From: Daejeonella sp.
Lineage (GTDB): Bacteria > Bacteroidota > Bacteroidia > Sphingobacteriales > Sphingobacteriaceae
Assembly (NCBI RefSeq): GCF_030695525.1
Contig: NZ_JAUYSS010000012.1
Location: 111,048-175,047, forward strand
Length of the DNA: 64,000 nucleotides
Direction of reading: 5' to 3'
A program made the position numbers and the translations under genes. The notes below the pieces were generated by a model. That model was given only the letters and a program-made list of their open reading frames with translations. It was not told where the DNA came from and searched no databases. The stretch's first letter is position 1, and each line of letters starts with the position of its first letter. Positions 1-8,001 of the stretch are shown here, in pieces.

Positions 1-1
1 A

Positions 2-436
2 GAATTTAGAAATGATCCCCGAAATTTAGAAAGATTTACCAAACTGGATGATAATGATATATTTACATCGATAAAGGTTTGGGCTGATGATGAAGACCTC
101 ATCCTTTCTACACTTTGTAAGCATCTGATTAGCCGAAATCTTTATAAGGTGGAGATTAGTAATGAACCACCACCCGTTGAATGGATAAATGACTTGGCTG
201 AGAGGGTAACGGTTGAATTCGAGGTTTCTGACGATGACACCTCTTATTTCGTATTTACTGATACAATAAGGAATAATGCCTATAGTGTTGGCGACGGAAG
301 TATTAACATTTTGATGAAAAATGGGTCTATACTGGATATTACCAAAGCATCAGACAATTCTAATCTGGAGGCCCTGGCAAAAACAGTACAGAAGTATATT
401 CTTTGTTATGTTAAGGAAATTAGAGATATCGAATAA
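2..436 (+). CDS. HD-domain phosphohydrolase, C-terminal part (COG1078-like)
   Basis: The reading frame is open from the left edge and ends at TAA 434-436, so only the last ~144 residues are present. The segment around FTKLDDNDIFTSIKVW followed by LSTLCKHLISRNLYK resembles the C-terminal part of the COG1078 HD-superfamily (dNTPase-like) hydrolases. The catalytic HD motifs lie outside the window. A gene of this family directly upstream of lpxD is the usual arrangement in Sphingobacteria and other Bacteroidota, which supports the call. Substrate unknown. An internal ATG does not exist near the natural start; the gene is simply cut by the window edge. Confidence 0.75.
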   Translation, partial: EFRNDPRNLERFTKLDDNDIFTSIKVWADDEDLILSTLCKHLISRNLYKVEISNEPPPVEWINDLAERVTVEFEVSDDDTSYFVFTDTIRNNAYSVGDGSINILMKNGSILDITKASDNSNLEALAKTVQKYILCYVKEIRDIE

Positions 437-455
437 TTTGCGAATAAGTTCAAAA

Positions 456-486
456 TTTGTTCGTTAACATATAAGCTATAAATTTG
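456..486 (+). promoter_or_regulatory. Bacteroidota-type promoter of the lpxD operon
   Basis: TTTG (456-459), 19 bp, then TAAATTTG (479-486), matching the TTTG / TAnnTTTG consensus of the Bacteroidota primary sigma factor. The lpxD ATG begins only 4 nt after the -7 box, so the transcript would have almost no leader. Confidence 0.6.
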
Positions 487-490
487 CCCG

Positions 491-1528
491 ATGCAATTAA
501 CTGCTCATCAGATTGGAATTTTACTTCAAGGAACTGTAGAAGGTAATCCTGAGGTGACAGTAAATCAGCTTGCGAAAATAGAAGAAGCAAAGCAAGGGTC
601 CCTGTCTTTTCTTGCAAACTCTAAATATGAGCAATTTGTTTATGGCTCTAAAGCATCCATCATTATTGTAAACGAGGAGTTTGAACCTACCCAGCCTATT
701 AATGCAACATTAATCAGGGTAAAAAATGCATACAGCGCATTTTCAGTTTTACTGGAGAAATATGATGAACTATTAAAATCAACTAAAACAGGAATCGAAG
801 AACCCAGTTTTATTCATCCAAGTGCTGAAATAGGCAAAGATGTTTACATTGCCGCACTTGCATATATTGGACCGAATGTTAAAATTGGAGATGGCAGTAA
901 GATCTATCCGAATACTTACCTGGCTGACAATGTAATTGTTGGTAAGAATGTAACTTTGTATGCCGGTGTAAAAGTGTATTTTAATTGCATCATTGGGGAT
1001 AATTCCATTATCCACTCAGGTGCTATAATTGGGAGTGACGGATTTGGCTTTGCTAATGGAGGCGAGGGTATGTACCGAAAAGTAAGCCAGATCGGTAACG
1101 TTATAATTGAAGAAAACGTAGAAATAGGATCAAATACAACGATTGACCGGGCAACTATGGGATCAACGGTTATCCGGAAAGGGGTAAAACTTGATAATTT
1201 GATTCAGATTGCACATAATGTAGAGATTGGTGCAAATACGGTGATTGCAGCACAAACCGGAATCTCTGGAAGTACCAAAATTGGTGAAAACTGCGTTATT
1301 GGCGGACAGGTGGGAATGGTGGGACATATAAGCATTGCCAATGGTAGTAATATCGGCGCAAAATCAGCGGTTAATAATTCAATAAAGGAGGAGAATATGA
1401 GCTGGAACGGATTCCCGATGATGGGTTACCGGGACTCATTGAAATCGCAGGTCATTGTAAAACGATTACCTGAGCTGGAAAAGCGAATTCAAGATCTTGA
1501 AAAAATTATAAAAGACAGTTTAAAGTAA
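491..1528 (+). CDS. lpxD: UDP-3-O-(3-hydroxyacyl)glucosamine N-acyltransferase LpxD
   Basis: Third enzyme of lipid A synthesis: transfers a 3-hydroxyacyl chain from ACP to the 2-amino group of UDP-3-O-acyl-GlcN, in the cytoplasm. The 345-residue length is normal. An N-terminal uridine-binding domain (~1-100) is followed by a left-handed beta-helix of hexapeptide repeats (~105-305, many [IV]GxxxxI units) and a C-terminal helix with alternating charges. The catalytic His is H242 in the IQIAHNVEIG segment. First gene of the lpxD / lpxC-fabZ / lpxA run, with a good promoter immediately upstream; lpxC starts 30 bp after its stop. Confidence 0.97.
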   Translation: MQLTAHQIGILLQGTVEGNPEVTVNQLAKIEEAKQGSLSFLANSKYEQFVYGSKASIIIVNEEFEPTQPINATLIRVKNAYSAFSVLLEKYDELLKSTKTGIEEPSFIHPSAEIGKDVYIAALAYIGPNVKIGDGSKIYPNTYLADNVIVGKNVTLYAGVKVYFNCIIGDNSIIHSGAIIGSDGFGFANGGEGMYRKVSQIGNVIIEENVEIGSNTTIDRATMGSTVIRKGVKLDNLIQIAHNVEIGANTVIAAQTGISGSTKIGENCVIGGQVGMVGHISIANGSNIGAKSAVNNSIKEENMSWNGFPMMGYRDSLKSQVIVKRLPELEKRIQDLEKIIKDSLK

Positions 1529-1558
1529 TCAGTATCCGGACTGAAGAAGATTAATACG

Positions 1559-2971
1559 ATGAATGTAAAGCAAAGAACTATTAAATCAGAAGTTTCTGTG
1601 ACAGGAGTCGGTTTACATACCGGCAAGGTAGCAAGGATGACATTTAAGCCCGCTCCCGAAAATCATGGATATAAATTTAAGCGGATTGACCTTCCGGAAA
1701 CGCCAATCATCGATGCCGATGTGGACAATGTGACCGATACTTCAAGGGGAACCACCCTGACCCAGAATGGAGCCAGCGTGAATACGGTTGAACACGTTTT
1801 AGCTAGTCTGGTAGGTACAGAGGTAGATAATGTACTGATGGAGCTGGACGGCCCTGAGATTCCTATTATGGATGGAAGTTCAATACAATTCGTAGATGCA
1901 CTGGAAAGTGTGGGATTTGTGAATCAGGAGGCAGACCGCGAGTATTACAGCATCCCGCATAATATTCATTATTCTGAACCCGACCGTAAAGTTGAGATGG
2001 TTGCGATGCCTCTTGATGATTATCGCTTTACCTGTATGATTGATTATAACTCACCGGTATTGGGTAGTCAGCATGCAGCAATAACAACACTTTCAGAATT
2101 TAAAAAAGAAATAGCATCCTGTCGCACATTTTGTTTCCTCCATGAACTTGAAATGTTATTGAAACATGATCTGATTAAGGGTGGTGATTTGAATAATGCG
2201 ATTGTGGTTGTTGATAAGCAGGTTAGTAAGGATGAGTTAAAGAACCTTGCCAAACTTTTTAACCGTGACGATATTGATGTGGCTAGAGAAGGAATTCTGA
2301 ATAATATTGAATTACGTTATCAGAATGAACCGGCCCGTCACAAACTTTTGGATATGATTGGTGATCTGGCATTGGTTGGTGTCCCGCTGAAGGGACATAT
2401 CATGGCGGCAAGACCCGGACATGCCGCCAATATTGCATTTGCCAAGAAGATTAAATCCCAGATCAAAAAGGACAGATCAAAAAAGAATGTACAGGTATAT
2501 GATCCGAGCGTTCCTCCATTGTATGATGTGGTTCAGATCATGAACATTTTGCCACACAGACAGCCCTTTCTTTTTATTGACAAAATTCTCGAGCTTTCAA
2601 AAACACATGTGGTTGGAGTAAAAAATGTTACCATGAATGAAGAATTCTTCAAAGGGCATTTTCCGGGTGCACCGGTGCTTCCGGGCGTGATTCAGATTGA
2701 AGCAATGGCTCAAACAGGGGGGATTTTAGTATTGAGTACTGTGCCCGATCCGCGTAATTACCTCACCTATTTCCTAAAGATTGATCGGGTCAGATTTCGT
2801 GCTCAGGTATTACCCGGAGATACTATTGTATTCCGCTGCGATTTAATGGAACCAATCAGAAGAGGTATTTGTCAAATGAAAGGTGTTGGAATGGTAGGTG
2901 AAAAGATTGTGGTAGAGGCAGAAATGATGGCACAAATAATCAGAGTTAAAGAAAGCGAAGCAAGCGTATGA
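1559..2971 (+). CDS. lpxC/fabZ: Bifunctional LpxC deacetylase / FabZ 3-hydroxyacyl-ACP dehydratase
   Basis: Natural fusion of two enzymes that compete for the same 3-hydroxyacyl-ACP pool. Residues 1-~305 are the zinc-dependent UDP-3-O-acyl-GlcNAc deacetylase: H79 in VEHVLASL, and the H261-xxx-D265 pair in ARHKLLDMIGD are zinc ligands or catalytic residues. Residues ~320-470 are the hot-dog-fold dehydratase with catalytic H367 in GHFPGAPVLPG and E381 in IQIEAMAQ. The 470-residue length and the fused order are characteristic of Bacteroidota. The last four bases overlap the lpxA start (ATGA), indicating translational coupling. Cytoplasmic; committed step of lipid A synthesis. Confidence 0.97.
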   Translation: MNVKQRTIKSEVSVTGVGLHTGKVARMTFKPAPENHGYKFKRIDLPETPIIDADVDNVTDTSRGTTLTQNGASVNTVEHVLASLVGTEVDNVLMELDGPEIPIMDGSSIQFVDALESVGFVNQEADREYYSIPHNIHYSEPDRKVEMVAMPLDDYRFTCMIDYNSPVLGSQHAAITTLSEFKKEIASCRTFCFLHELEMLLKHDLIKGGDLNNAIVVVDKQVSKDELKNLAKLFNRDDIDVAREGILNNIELRYQNEPARHKLLDMIGDLALVGVPLKGHIMAARPGHAANIAFAKKIKSQIKKDRSKKNVQVYDPSVPPLYDVVQIMNILPHRQPFLFIDKILELSKTHVVGVKNVTMNEEFFKGHFPGAPVLPGVIQIEAMAQTGGILVLSTVPDPRNYLTYFLKIDRVRFRAQVLPGDTIVFRCDLMEPIRRGICQMKGVGMVGEKIVVEAEMMAQIIRVKESEASV

Positions 2972-3753
2972 TTCAGCCCCTAGCATACATCCATCCACAG
3001 GCCAAAATTGCCGAAACCGTTGTTATAGAACCCTTTGTTACCATCTACAAGGATGTAGTTATAGGTGAAGGTACCTGGATCGGATCAAATGTTACCATCA
3101 TGGATGGTGCCCGAATCGGGAAGAACTGCCGTATATTTCCGGGAGCTGTTGTTTCGGCACCGCCTCAGGATATGAAATATAAAGGGGAAGCTTCAACAGT
3201 AACAATTGGAGATAATACGATAATCAGGGAATGTGTAACACTGAACAGGGGTACCGCACTCGACAGGAATACAACCACCATCGGGTCAAACTGTTTGTTG
3301 ATGGCTTATGTCCACATTGCCCACGACTGTGTTATAGGAAACAATGTTATCATCGCAAATTCTGTGCAACTGGCTGGACATATTGAAGTGCAGGATTATG
3401 CTTTTATAGGCGGAGCCTCAGCCGTTCACCAGTTTGTTTCGATAGGCGCACATTCGATTATATCCGGAGGCTCGCTTGTGCGTAAAGATGTACCTCCCTA
3501 TACTAAGGCCGGACGTGAGCCACTTGCCTATGTTGGAATTAACTCGGTCGGTTTACGTCGCAGAGGTTTTACTTCCGAACAAATTAATGAGATCCAGGAC
3601 ATTTACAGAACCATATTCCTCAAAAAATTTAATATTTCTAGAGCTCTGGATATTATAGAAACCGAACGCGAAGCTACTGAGATCAGGGATGAGATCGTAG
3701 ATTTTATCCGAAACTCTAACCGCGGTGTTATGAAGGGTTTTGGTAATTCTTAG
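2968..3753 (+). CDS. lpxA: UDP-N-acetylglucosamine acyltransferase LpxA
   Basis: First enzyme of lipid A synthesis: 3-O-acylation of UDP-GlcNAc with 3-hydroxyacyl-ACP. 261 residues, the normal length. Residues ~1-190 form a left-handed beta-helix of hexapeptide repeats, with the catalytic His H119 in the VHIAHDC motif; the C-terminal ~65 residues are helical. The gene overlaps lpxC-fabZ by 4 bp. Having all of LpxA, LpxC, LpxD and FabZ in one transcript would balance lipid A against fatty acid synthesis. A 12-bp perfect palindrome (3762-3773) follows the stop. Confidence 0.97.
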   Translation: MIQPLAYIHPQAKIAETVVIEPFVTIYKDVVIGEGTWIGSNVTIMDGARIGKNCRIFPGAVVSAPPQDMKYKGEASTVTIGDNTIIRECVTLNRGTALDRNTTTIGSNCLLMAYVHIAHDCVIGNNVIIANSVQLAGHIEVQDYAFIGGASAVHQFVSIGAHSIISGGSLVRKDVPPYTKAGREPLAYVGINSVGLRRRGFTSEQINEIQDIYRTIFLKKFNISRALDIIETEREATEIRDEIVDFIRNSNRGVMKGFGNS

Positions 3754-3783
3754 ACCTTGAGATTCCCGGGAATTTGCTAAATA

Positions 3784-4401
3784 ATGAAAATAAACCTTGA
3801 ACACATTGGCCGCCGGTTTAATCGCGAATGGATCTTCAGGGATGTAAATTATGTTTTTGAAAGCGGCAGTTCCTATGCCATTCTGGGTGCCAATGGTGCC
3901 GGAAAATCTACAATCTTACAAGTTATTTCAGGAAGTCTGAGCAGTTCAGAGGGAACAATCTTATATACAAAGGATGATGTTTTGCTGAATCATGAGAAAA
4001 TTTTTGAACATATATCAATGGCTGCACCCTATCTTGAGCTCATAGAGGAATTTACCTTAGGAGAACTCATTGATTTTCATTTCCAGTTTAAGAAATACCG
4101 ATCTGGCCTTAACCGTGCGCTATTAATCGAACTTCTGGGTCTCAAACATTCGGAGCATAAAGCGATAAAGCATTTTTCTTCAGGAATGAAACAGCGTGTA
4201 AAACTCGCGCTGGCTTTTTGTTCTGATACTGAAATGATTCTCCTGGATGAGCCAGCCTCAAATCTGGACCAACAAGGTTTGGAATGGTATCTTTCCCTGA
4301 TTGAAACTTACTCTTCTGATCGTATTCTCATCATTTGTTCTAATCAATTGCAGGAGTATAGTTTTTGTAAGACTCAACTGAATGTAGCAGATTACAAATA
4401 A
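3784..4401 (+). CDS. ABC transporter ATP-binding protein
   Basis: Single nucleotide-binding domain of 205 residues, close to the minimum for the family. Walker A is GANGAGKST at 35-43, the signature segment is SSGMKQR around 132-138 and Walker B is MILLDE at 151-156, followed by the D-loop SNLD. No permease gene lies nearby, so the partner must be encoded elsewhere. It starts 30 bp after lpxA and in many Bacteroidota an ABC ATPase sits at this place, so it is probably co-transcribed with the lipid A genes. Substrate not predictable from sequence. Confidence 0.85.
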   Translation: MKINLEHIGRRFNREWIFRDVNYVFESGSSYAILGANGAGKSTILQVISGSLSSSEGTILYTKDDVLLNHEKIFEHISMAAPYLELIEEFTLGELIDFHFQFKKYRSGLNRALLIELLGLKHSEHKAIKHFSSGMKQRVKLALAFCSDTEMILLDEPASNLDQQGLEWYLSLIETYSSDRILIICSNQLQEYSFCKTQLNVADYK

Positions 4402-4429
4402 AATACCCGCATTACCCTCTAGGCAAATA

Positions 4430-4460
4430 TTGGAAAATTAATAAAATGCCGCTATCTTTG
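4430..4460 (+). promoter_or_regulatory. Bacteroidota-type promoter of efp
   Basis: TTG (4430-4432), 20 bp, TATCTTTG (4453-4460), 23 nt before the efp ATG. A close match to the TTG-N19/20-TAnnTTTG consensus, suggesting strong constitutive expression. Confidence 0.65.
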
Positions 4461-4483
4461 CGGCTCGAAATCAGTAAAATTAT

Positions 4484-5044
4484 ATGGCAAAGGCTTCAGA
4501 AATTAAATCCGGGAATATATTACGTTATAATGGCGAATTGGTAACTGTGGATGAAATCATTCACCGTACGCCAGGTAAAGGCGGGGCTTTCTACATCGGA
4601 AAGTTAAGGAATATCAAATCGGGTAAAATTGTTGAAGCCAGAATGGGAACAGATGAGCAGGTAGAAATTTGCCGGGTTGAAACCAGTGATTATCAGTACC
4701 TCTATGAAGAGGGAGATTATTTTGTAGTAATGGACAATACTACTTTCGAGCAATTCAGTATTGAAAAAACCTTATTTGGAAACGCTGCCAAATTCCTGAA
4801 AGAAGGAATGAATGTGATTGTTTCTTTCGAAAGCGAAGAGCCAATAATGGCACAAGCACCTACCAGTGTTGAGCTTGAAATTACTTATACTGAGCCTGCT
4901 GTAAAAGGAGATACCTCTACAAATGCCTTAAAAAGTGCTACTGTTGAAACCGGAATCGAGATTCGAGTTCCTCTTTTTGTTAATCAGGGAGATAAGGTAA
5001 GAGTAGATACGCGTACAGGAGAGTACATCGAAAGAGTTAAATAG
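4484..5044 (+). CDS. efp: Translation elongation factor P
   Basis: Binds ribosomes stalled at polyproline stretches and promotes peptide bond formation. The 186 residues cover the KOW-like N-terminal domain (~1-65), the central OB domain and the C-terminal OB domain. The loop that reaches the peptidyl-transferase centre reads RTPGKGGAF, with the tip lysine at K32, the residue that can be modified in other bacteria. No epmA/epmB-like modification gene is visible nearby. It has its own promoter and a rho-independent terminator, so it is a monocistronic unit. Confidence 0.97.
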   Translation: MAKASEIKSGNILRYNGELVTVDEIIHRTPGKGGAFYIGKLRNIKSGKIVEARMGTDEQVEICRVETSDYQYLYEEGDYFVVMDNTTFEQFSIEKTLFGNAAKFLKEGMNVIVSFESEEPIMAQAPTSVELEITYTEPAVKGDTSTNALKSATVETGIEIRVPLFVNQGDKVRVDTRTGEYIERVK

Positions 5045-5061
5045 ATTTTAGATATTTTTGG

Positions 5062-5095
5062 AAAGGTCTTTTCTTTATGGAAGGACTTTTTTTTT
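5062..5095 (+). terminator. Rho-independent terminator after efp
   Basis: A 12-bp stem allowing G-U pairs (AAAGGTCTTTTC 5062-5073 with GGAAGGAC plus Ts 5079-5090), loop TTTAT, then a tract of nine Ts to 5095. Confidence 0.75.
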
Positions 5096-5133
5096 GAGCC
5101 AAGTTTCGCCGGAATTGTTTTTACATTCGTATT

Positions 5134-5706
5134 GTGGATAAAGCAACATTGCGGAAATTATATCTGGAAAAGCGTCAGAACCTTTCGCGTTCAGAATACT
5201 GGATGCTGACTGATGGACTTATGGAGCAGGTTAAGCTCTTTAACTGGTTGGATTACCGTATGGTTCATGTTTTTCTGCCTATTAGTAAGAGGAACGAGGT
5301 TGATACTTTCTCTATTTTGAATTATTTTAAAGAGAACATCCCCGATTTAAATATTGTCATACCCAGAACCGATTTTTTAAACCTACTGATGGAAAACGTG
5401 CTTTATGACCATGAATACACCATTTTAGGCAGAAACAAATTTGATATCCCAGAACCAATCCATGGAAAGATTATTCCAGCCCATCAGATCGATCTGGTAT
5501 TTATTCCTCTTCTGGCATTCGATAAACTAGGCAACCGTGCGGGATATGGAAAAGGTTTTTATGACCGTTTTCTCATGACCTGCAGACCCGATGTAAAGAA
5601 AATCGGTTTATCTTACTTCAACCCTGTTGATGAGATTTATGATCTGAATGAGTTTGATATTAAAATGAACGCCTGTATTTGTCCGGATAAGATTTGGGAG
5701 TTTTAA
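5134..5706 (+). CDS. 5-formyltetrahydrofolate cyclo-ligase
   Basis: ATP-dependent conversion of 5-formyl-THF to 5,10-methenyl-THF, part of one-carbon folate salvage. 190 residues, normal for the family. The N-terminal DKATLRKLYLEKRQ helix supplies the basic ATP-binding residues; the conserved GYGKGFYDR motif is at 137-145. The start is GTG at 5134: the next in-frame ATG would remove the conserved N-terminal helix. The gene begins shortly after the efp terminator and ends in a 246-bp gap before convergent xth. Confidence 0.93.
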   Translation: MDKATLRKLYLEKRQNLSRSEYWMLTDGLMEQVKLFNWLDYRMVHVFLPISKRNEVDTFSILNYFKENIPDLNIVIPRTDFLNLLMENVLYDHEYTILGRNKFDIPEPIHGKIIPAHQIDLVFIPLLAFDKLGNRAGYGKGFYDRFLMTCRPDVKKIGLSYFNPVDEIYDLNEFDIKMNACICPDKIWEF

Positions 5707-5952
5707 TTCGATAAATGCCTGATTTTGATATTATTACATTTAATGGTAGGGTTTATTATGCTTCTTTGAGGGTATTGAGGGTTCTTTCTTTGGAAATGTG
5801 CTGATGTGGAGCTTTTTAAAGCAAACCCCGCTTTTCGCTTATACTCCACAGGCCTTAATCACAGGCCGGTATCCGCTTCAATCGGGTTTATGTACATCAG
5901 ACAGAATTCTTAAACTTTGATTCACATCCCATTATATTACTCTTGTTAAACA
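5707..5952. other. Intergenic gap between convergent genes, nothing recognised
   Basis: 246 bp between the folate ligase and exonuclease III genes. A short repeated word CACAGGCC is visible near 5850-5870, but no gene, RNA or clear terminator stem. Confidence 0.4.
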
Positions 5953-6720
5953 TTATATATCCAACTCCAAAAGCACCGGACAATGGTCAGAATGTCTGGC
6001 TTCAGGAAGAATGGCTGCCCGTTTCAGTTTATCCCTTAATTTTTCAGAAACCAGATTATAATCGATTCGCCAGCCCAGATTTTTAGCCCTGGCATTTGCT
6101 CTGAAACTCCACCAGGTATAGTTATGTGGTTCTTCGTTGAAGTGTCTGAATGAGTCAATATAGCCTGAATTGATAAAATCTTCCATCCATTCGCGCTCTG
6201 CCGGCAAAAAACCCGAAGAATTTGCATTGGATTTTGGATTATGGATATCAATTGGTCTATGGCAAATATTATAATCACCAGATATCACCAGATTTGGGAT
6301 TTCAAGTTTAATCTTATCGGAATAATCCCTGAAATCTTCCAGAAAACGGTATTTGAAATCCTGGCGTTCTTCACTGCTCGAGCCAGATGGAAAATAGGTG
6401 CTCATTATAGAAATGCCTTCAAAATCTGCACGTAGAATACGGCCTTCACGATCGTAATCGTCCATGCCTGAGCTGTATTCTACGTGTTTCGGACTAATTT
6501 TAGTAAAAATAGCTGTGCCGCTATACCCTTTTTTTTCTGCCGGGTTCCAGTAATGTTCATAGCCCATTTGCTCAAGCAGTAGTAAGTCTGTGAGCTGATC
6601 GGGGGTGGCTTTAATTTCCTGTAAACAAACCACATCCGGATTTGCGGCCTTTAACCATTCCAGCCAGTTCTTGCTTAATGCTGAACGAATCCCATTGACA
6701 TTATAAGTGATAATCTTCAT
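5953..6720 (-). CDS. xth: Exodeoxyribonuclease III / AP endonuclease
   Basis: Hydrolyses DNA at abasic sites and removes 3'-blocking groups in base-excision repair. 255 residues of the EEP (endonuclease/exonuclease/phosphatase) fold. Metal and catalytic residues are visible: E35 in CLQEIKA, D149 and N151 in SGDYNICH, and the terminal pair D245/H246 in HSDHCPVLLEL. Last gene of a minus-strand set after the cyclophilin (5-bp gap), which itself follows a conserved small protein. Confidence 0.95.
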   Translation of the reverse strand: MKIITYNVNGIRSALSKNWLEWLKAANPDVVCLQEIKATPDQLTDLLLLEQMGYEHYWNPAEKKGYSGTAIFTKISPKHVEYSSGMDDYDREGRILRADFEGISIMSTYFPSGSSSEERQDFKYRFLEDFRDYSDKIKLEIPNLVISGDYNICHRPIDIHNPKSNANSSGFLPAEREWMEDFINSGYIDSFRHFNEEPHNYTWWSFRANARAKNLGWRIDYNLVSEKLRDKLKRAAILPEARHSDHCPVLLELDI

Positions 6721-6725
6721 AGAAA

Positions 6726-7427
6726 TTAAAGTGTATTGTGTCTTAAATTCTGTTTCCTATCGATTTTTCTGGCCTCTCTTTTTTTTAGGACACTTACCAT
6801 CATCGAAATATCTTCAACAGGGCGATCGGATGTACCAGTTTTAACCTCAGCGATTGCATCGACCATTTCGATCCCGCTGACTACCTCACCGTAAACGGTG
6901 TAGTTCTGGTCAAGATGCGGCGTTCCTCCGAGTTCTTTATAAACCCTGCGCTGTGATTCGGGAATGATACGGCCATTCATTCTTTTTAGTTGCAAATCGT
7001 CAAGTGTAGCATCAGTCCATTTTTTACCCTGAACAATATAAAACTGGCTTGCACTGGATTCTTTTTGCGGATTATTATCGCGGGCCGCAGCCAGGACACC
7101 TTTTTTATGGAAAAGACTGTCTCTAAACTCCGCATCAATGCGGTATTTTAAATCACCTTCACCCAATACCTGACCCGGTTTAGCTGTTTTTGAATCCGGG
7201 TCACCACCCTGAATCATAAATTCTTTGATTACCCGATGGAAAAGGGTACTGTTGTAAAAACCCTCTTTGCTCAGTTTCAGAAAATTATCCCGGTGCTTAG
7301 GAGTTTGGTTGTATAACATGATGATGCATTCGCCTTTACTGGTTTTGATCTTTACAAAATCATGTTTGGGTTTAGCGAAAACTGAGCTCACGCAAAATAT
7401 CAGTAAGAAAACAGATAGTTTTTTCAT
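6726..7427 (-). CDS. Exported cyclophilin-type peptidylprolyl isomerase
   Basis: Catalyses cis-trans isomerisation of Xaa-Pro bonds, here outside the cytoplasm. A Sec signal peptide spans residues 1-18 (cut after VFA). The cyclophilin domain follows, with the catalytic Arg R65 in FHRVIKEFMIQGGDP and a later ASQFYI segment. Loops before and after the core (233 residues in total) are longer than in the minimal cytoplasmic PpiB type. The C-terminus is basic and low in complexity. 10 bp downstream of the small gene 7438-7776. Confidence 0.93.
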   Translation of the reverse strand: MKKLSVFLLIFCVSSVFAKPKHDFVKIKTSKGECIIMLYNQTPKHRDNFLKLSKEGFYNSTLFHRVIKEFMIQGGDPDSKTAKPGQVLGEGDLKYRIDAEFRDSLFHKKGVLAAARDNNPQKESSASQFYIVQGKKWTDATLDDLQLKRMNGRIIPESQRRVYKELGGTPHLDQNYTVYGEVVSGIEMVDAIAEVKTGTSDRPVEDISMMVSVLKKREARKIDRKQNLRHNTL

Positions 7428-7437
7428 TTTTCAGGGA

Positions 7438-7776
7438 TTATATACTATCAAAATAGGTGATGATCAATGATCGCATAATCATTTCCTGTTCCAGAAGGGT
7501 ATAGGCAGGGATGGGTTTAATTAGTTTCCAATGGGGCCAACCATCCTGATCGAGGCCTTCGAGTTCATAAAAACCCAGTTCACTGAATAAACGGCAGTTG
7601 GCAATATGCATTAATTCTTCTTTCTGACGTTTACTGAATTTTGCCGGACCTTTGCCTAGTTCCTGAACACCAATCAGAAACAACATAACCTTCATATCAG
7701 GAAGATCGGTATCAAAATCTTTCGCTATCTGCTCTTGTAGTACTTTCCATTTGGCGTTTATTTCTGCTGGGGTCAT
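7438..7776 (-). CDS. Conserved small Bacteroidota protein, unknown function
   Basis: 112 residues starting at ATG 7774-7776 (a TTG two codons upstream is less likely). Soluble, mainly helical composition. Notable motifs are LIGVQELGKGP near residue 37 and the WPHWKLIKPIP segment near 82, followed by an acidic C-terminus. I do not recognise a characterised family; similar short proteins occur across Sphingobacteria. It precedes the cyclophilin and xth genes on the same strand with short gaps, so the three may form one operon. Confidence 0.7.
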   Translation of the reverse strand: MTPAEINAKWKVLQEQIAKDFDTDLPDMKVMLFLIGVQELGKGPAKFSKRQKEELMHIANCRLFSELGFYELEGLDQDGWPHWKLIKPIPAYTLLEQEMIMRSLIITYFDSI

Positions 7777-7840
7777 GTACAAAAGTCTGCAAAAAAATGG
7801 AATTTCTGAATGAGAAATTATCTGATTATGGGATTACCCT

Positions 7841-7952
7841 GTGGTCGGTGTTTTCACCGACCACGTGATCTGACTATGCTGCTTCCTATGGTCGGTGTTA
7901 TCACCGATCACGTGTTGTGTTTGCTTATGGTACGGTGATAACACCGACCATA
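7841..7952. repeat. Three tandem palindromic hairpin units (GGTCGGTG/CACCGACC)
   Basis: Unit 1 (7841-7864) is a perfect 10-bp stem GTGGTCGGTG / CACCGACCAC with a TTTT loop. Unit 2 (7889-7910) has the same stem with one G-T pair and loop TTAT. Unit 3 (7926-7952) has the same arms with one extra A and loop ATAA. Units 1 and 2 are both followed by ACGTG. Spacing is 47 and about 38 bp. They fill the divergent gap between a minus operon and the Gfo/Idh gene, and look like a REP-type element rather than a terminator because no T tract follows. Confidence 0.75.
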
Positions 7953-8001
7953 GGGAAAATCCTCCCACTCTGAAATTTCACCTCAAATACTATATTTGTT
8001 C

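Noticed and set aside
3762..3773. ATTCCCGGGAAT palindrome after lpxA as an operator or terminator
   Set aside because: 12 bp with no loop and no T tract; downstream ABC gene is close and probably co-transcribed, so chance cannot be excluded.
7841..7952. CRISPR array
   Set aside because: Only three units, each a self-complementary hairpin with variable spacing of about 47 and 38 bp, no cas gene in the window and no true spacers.
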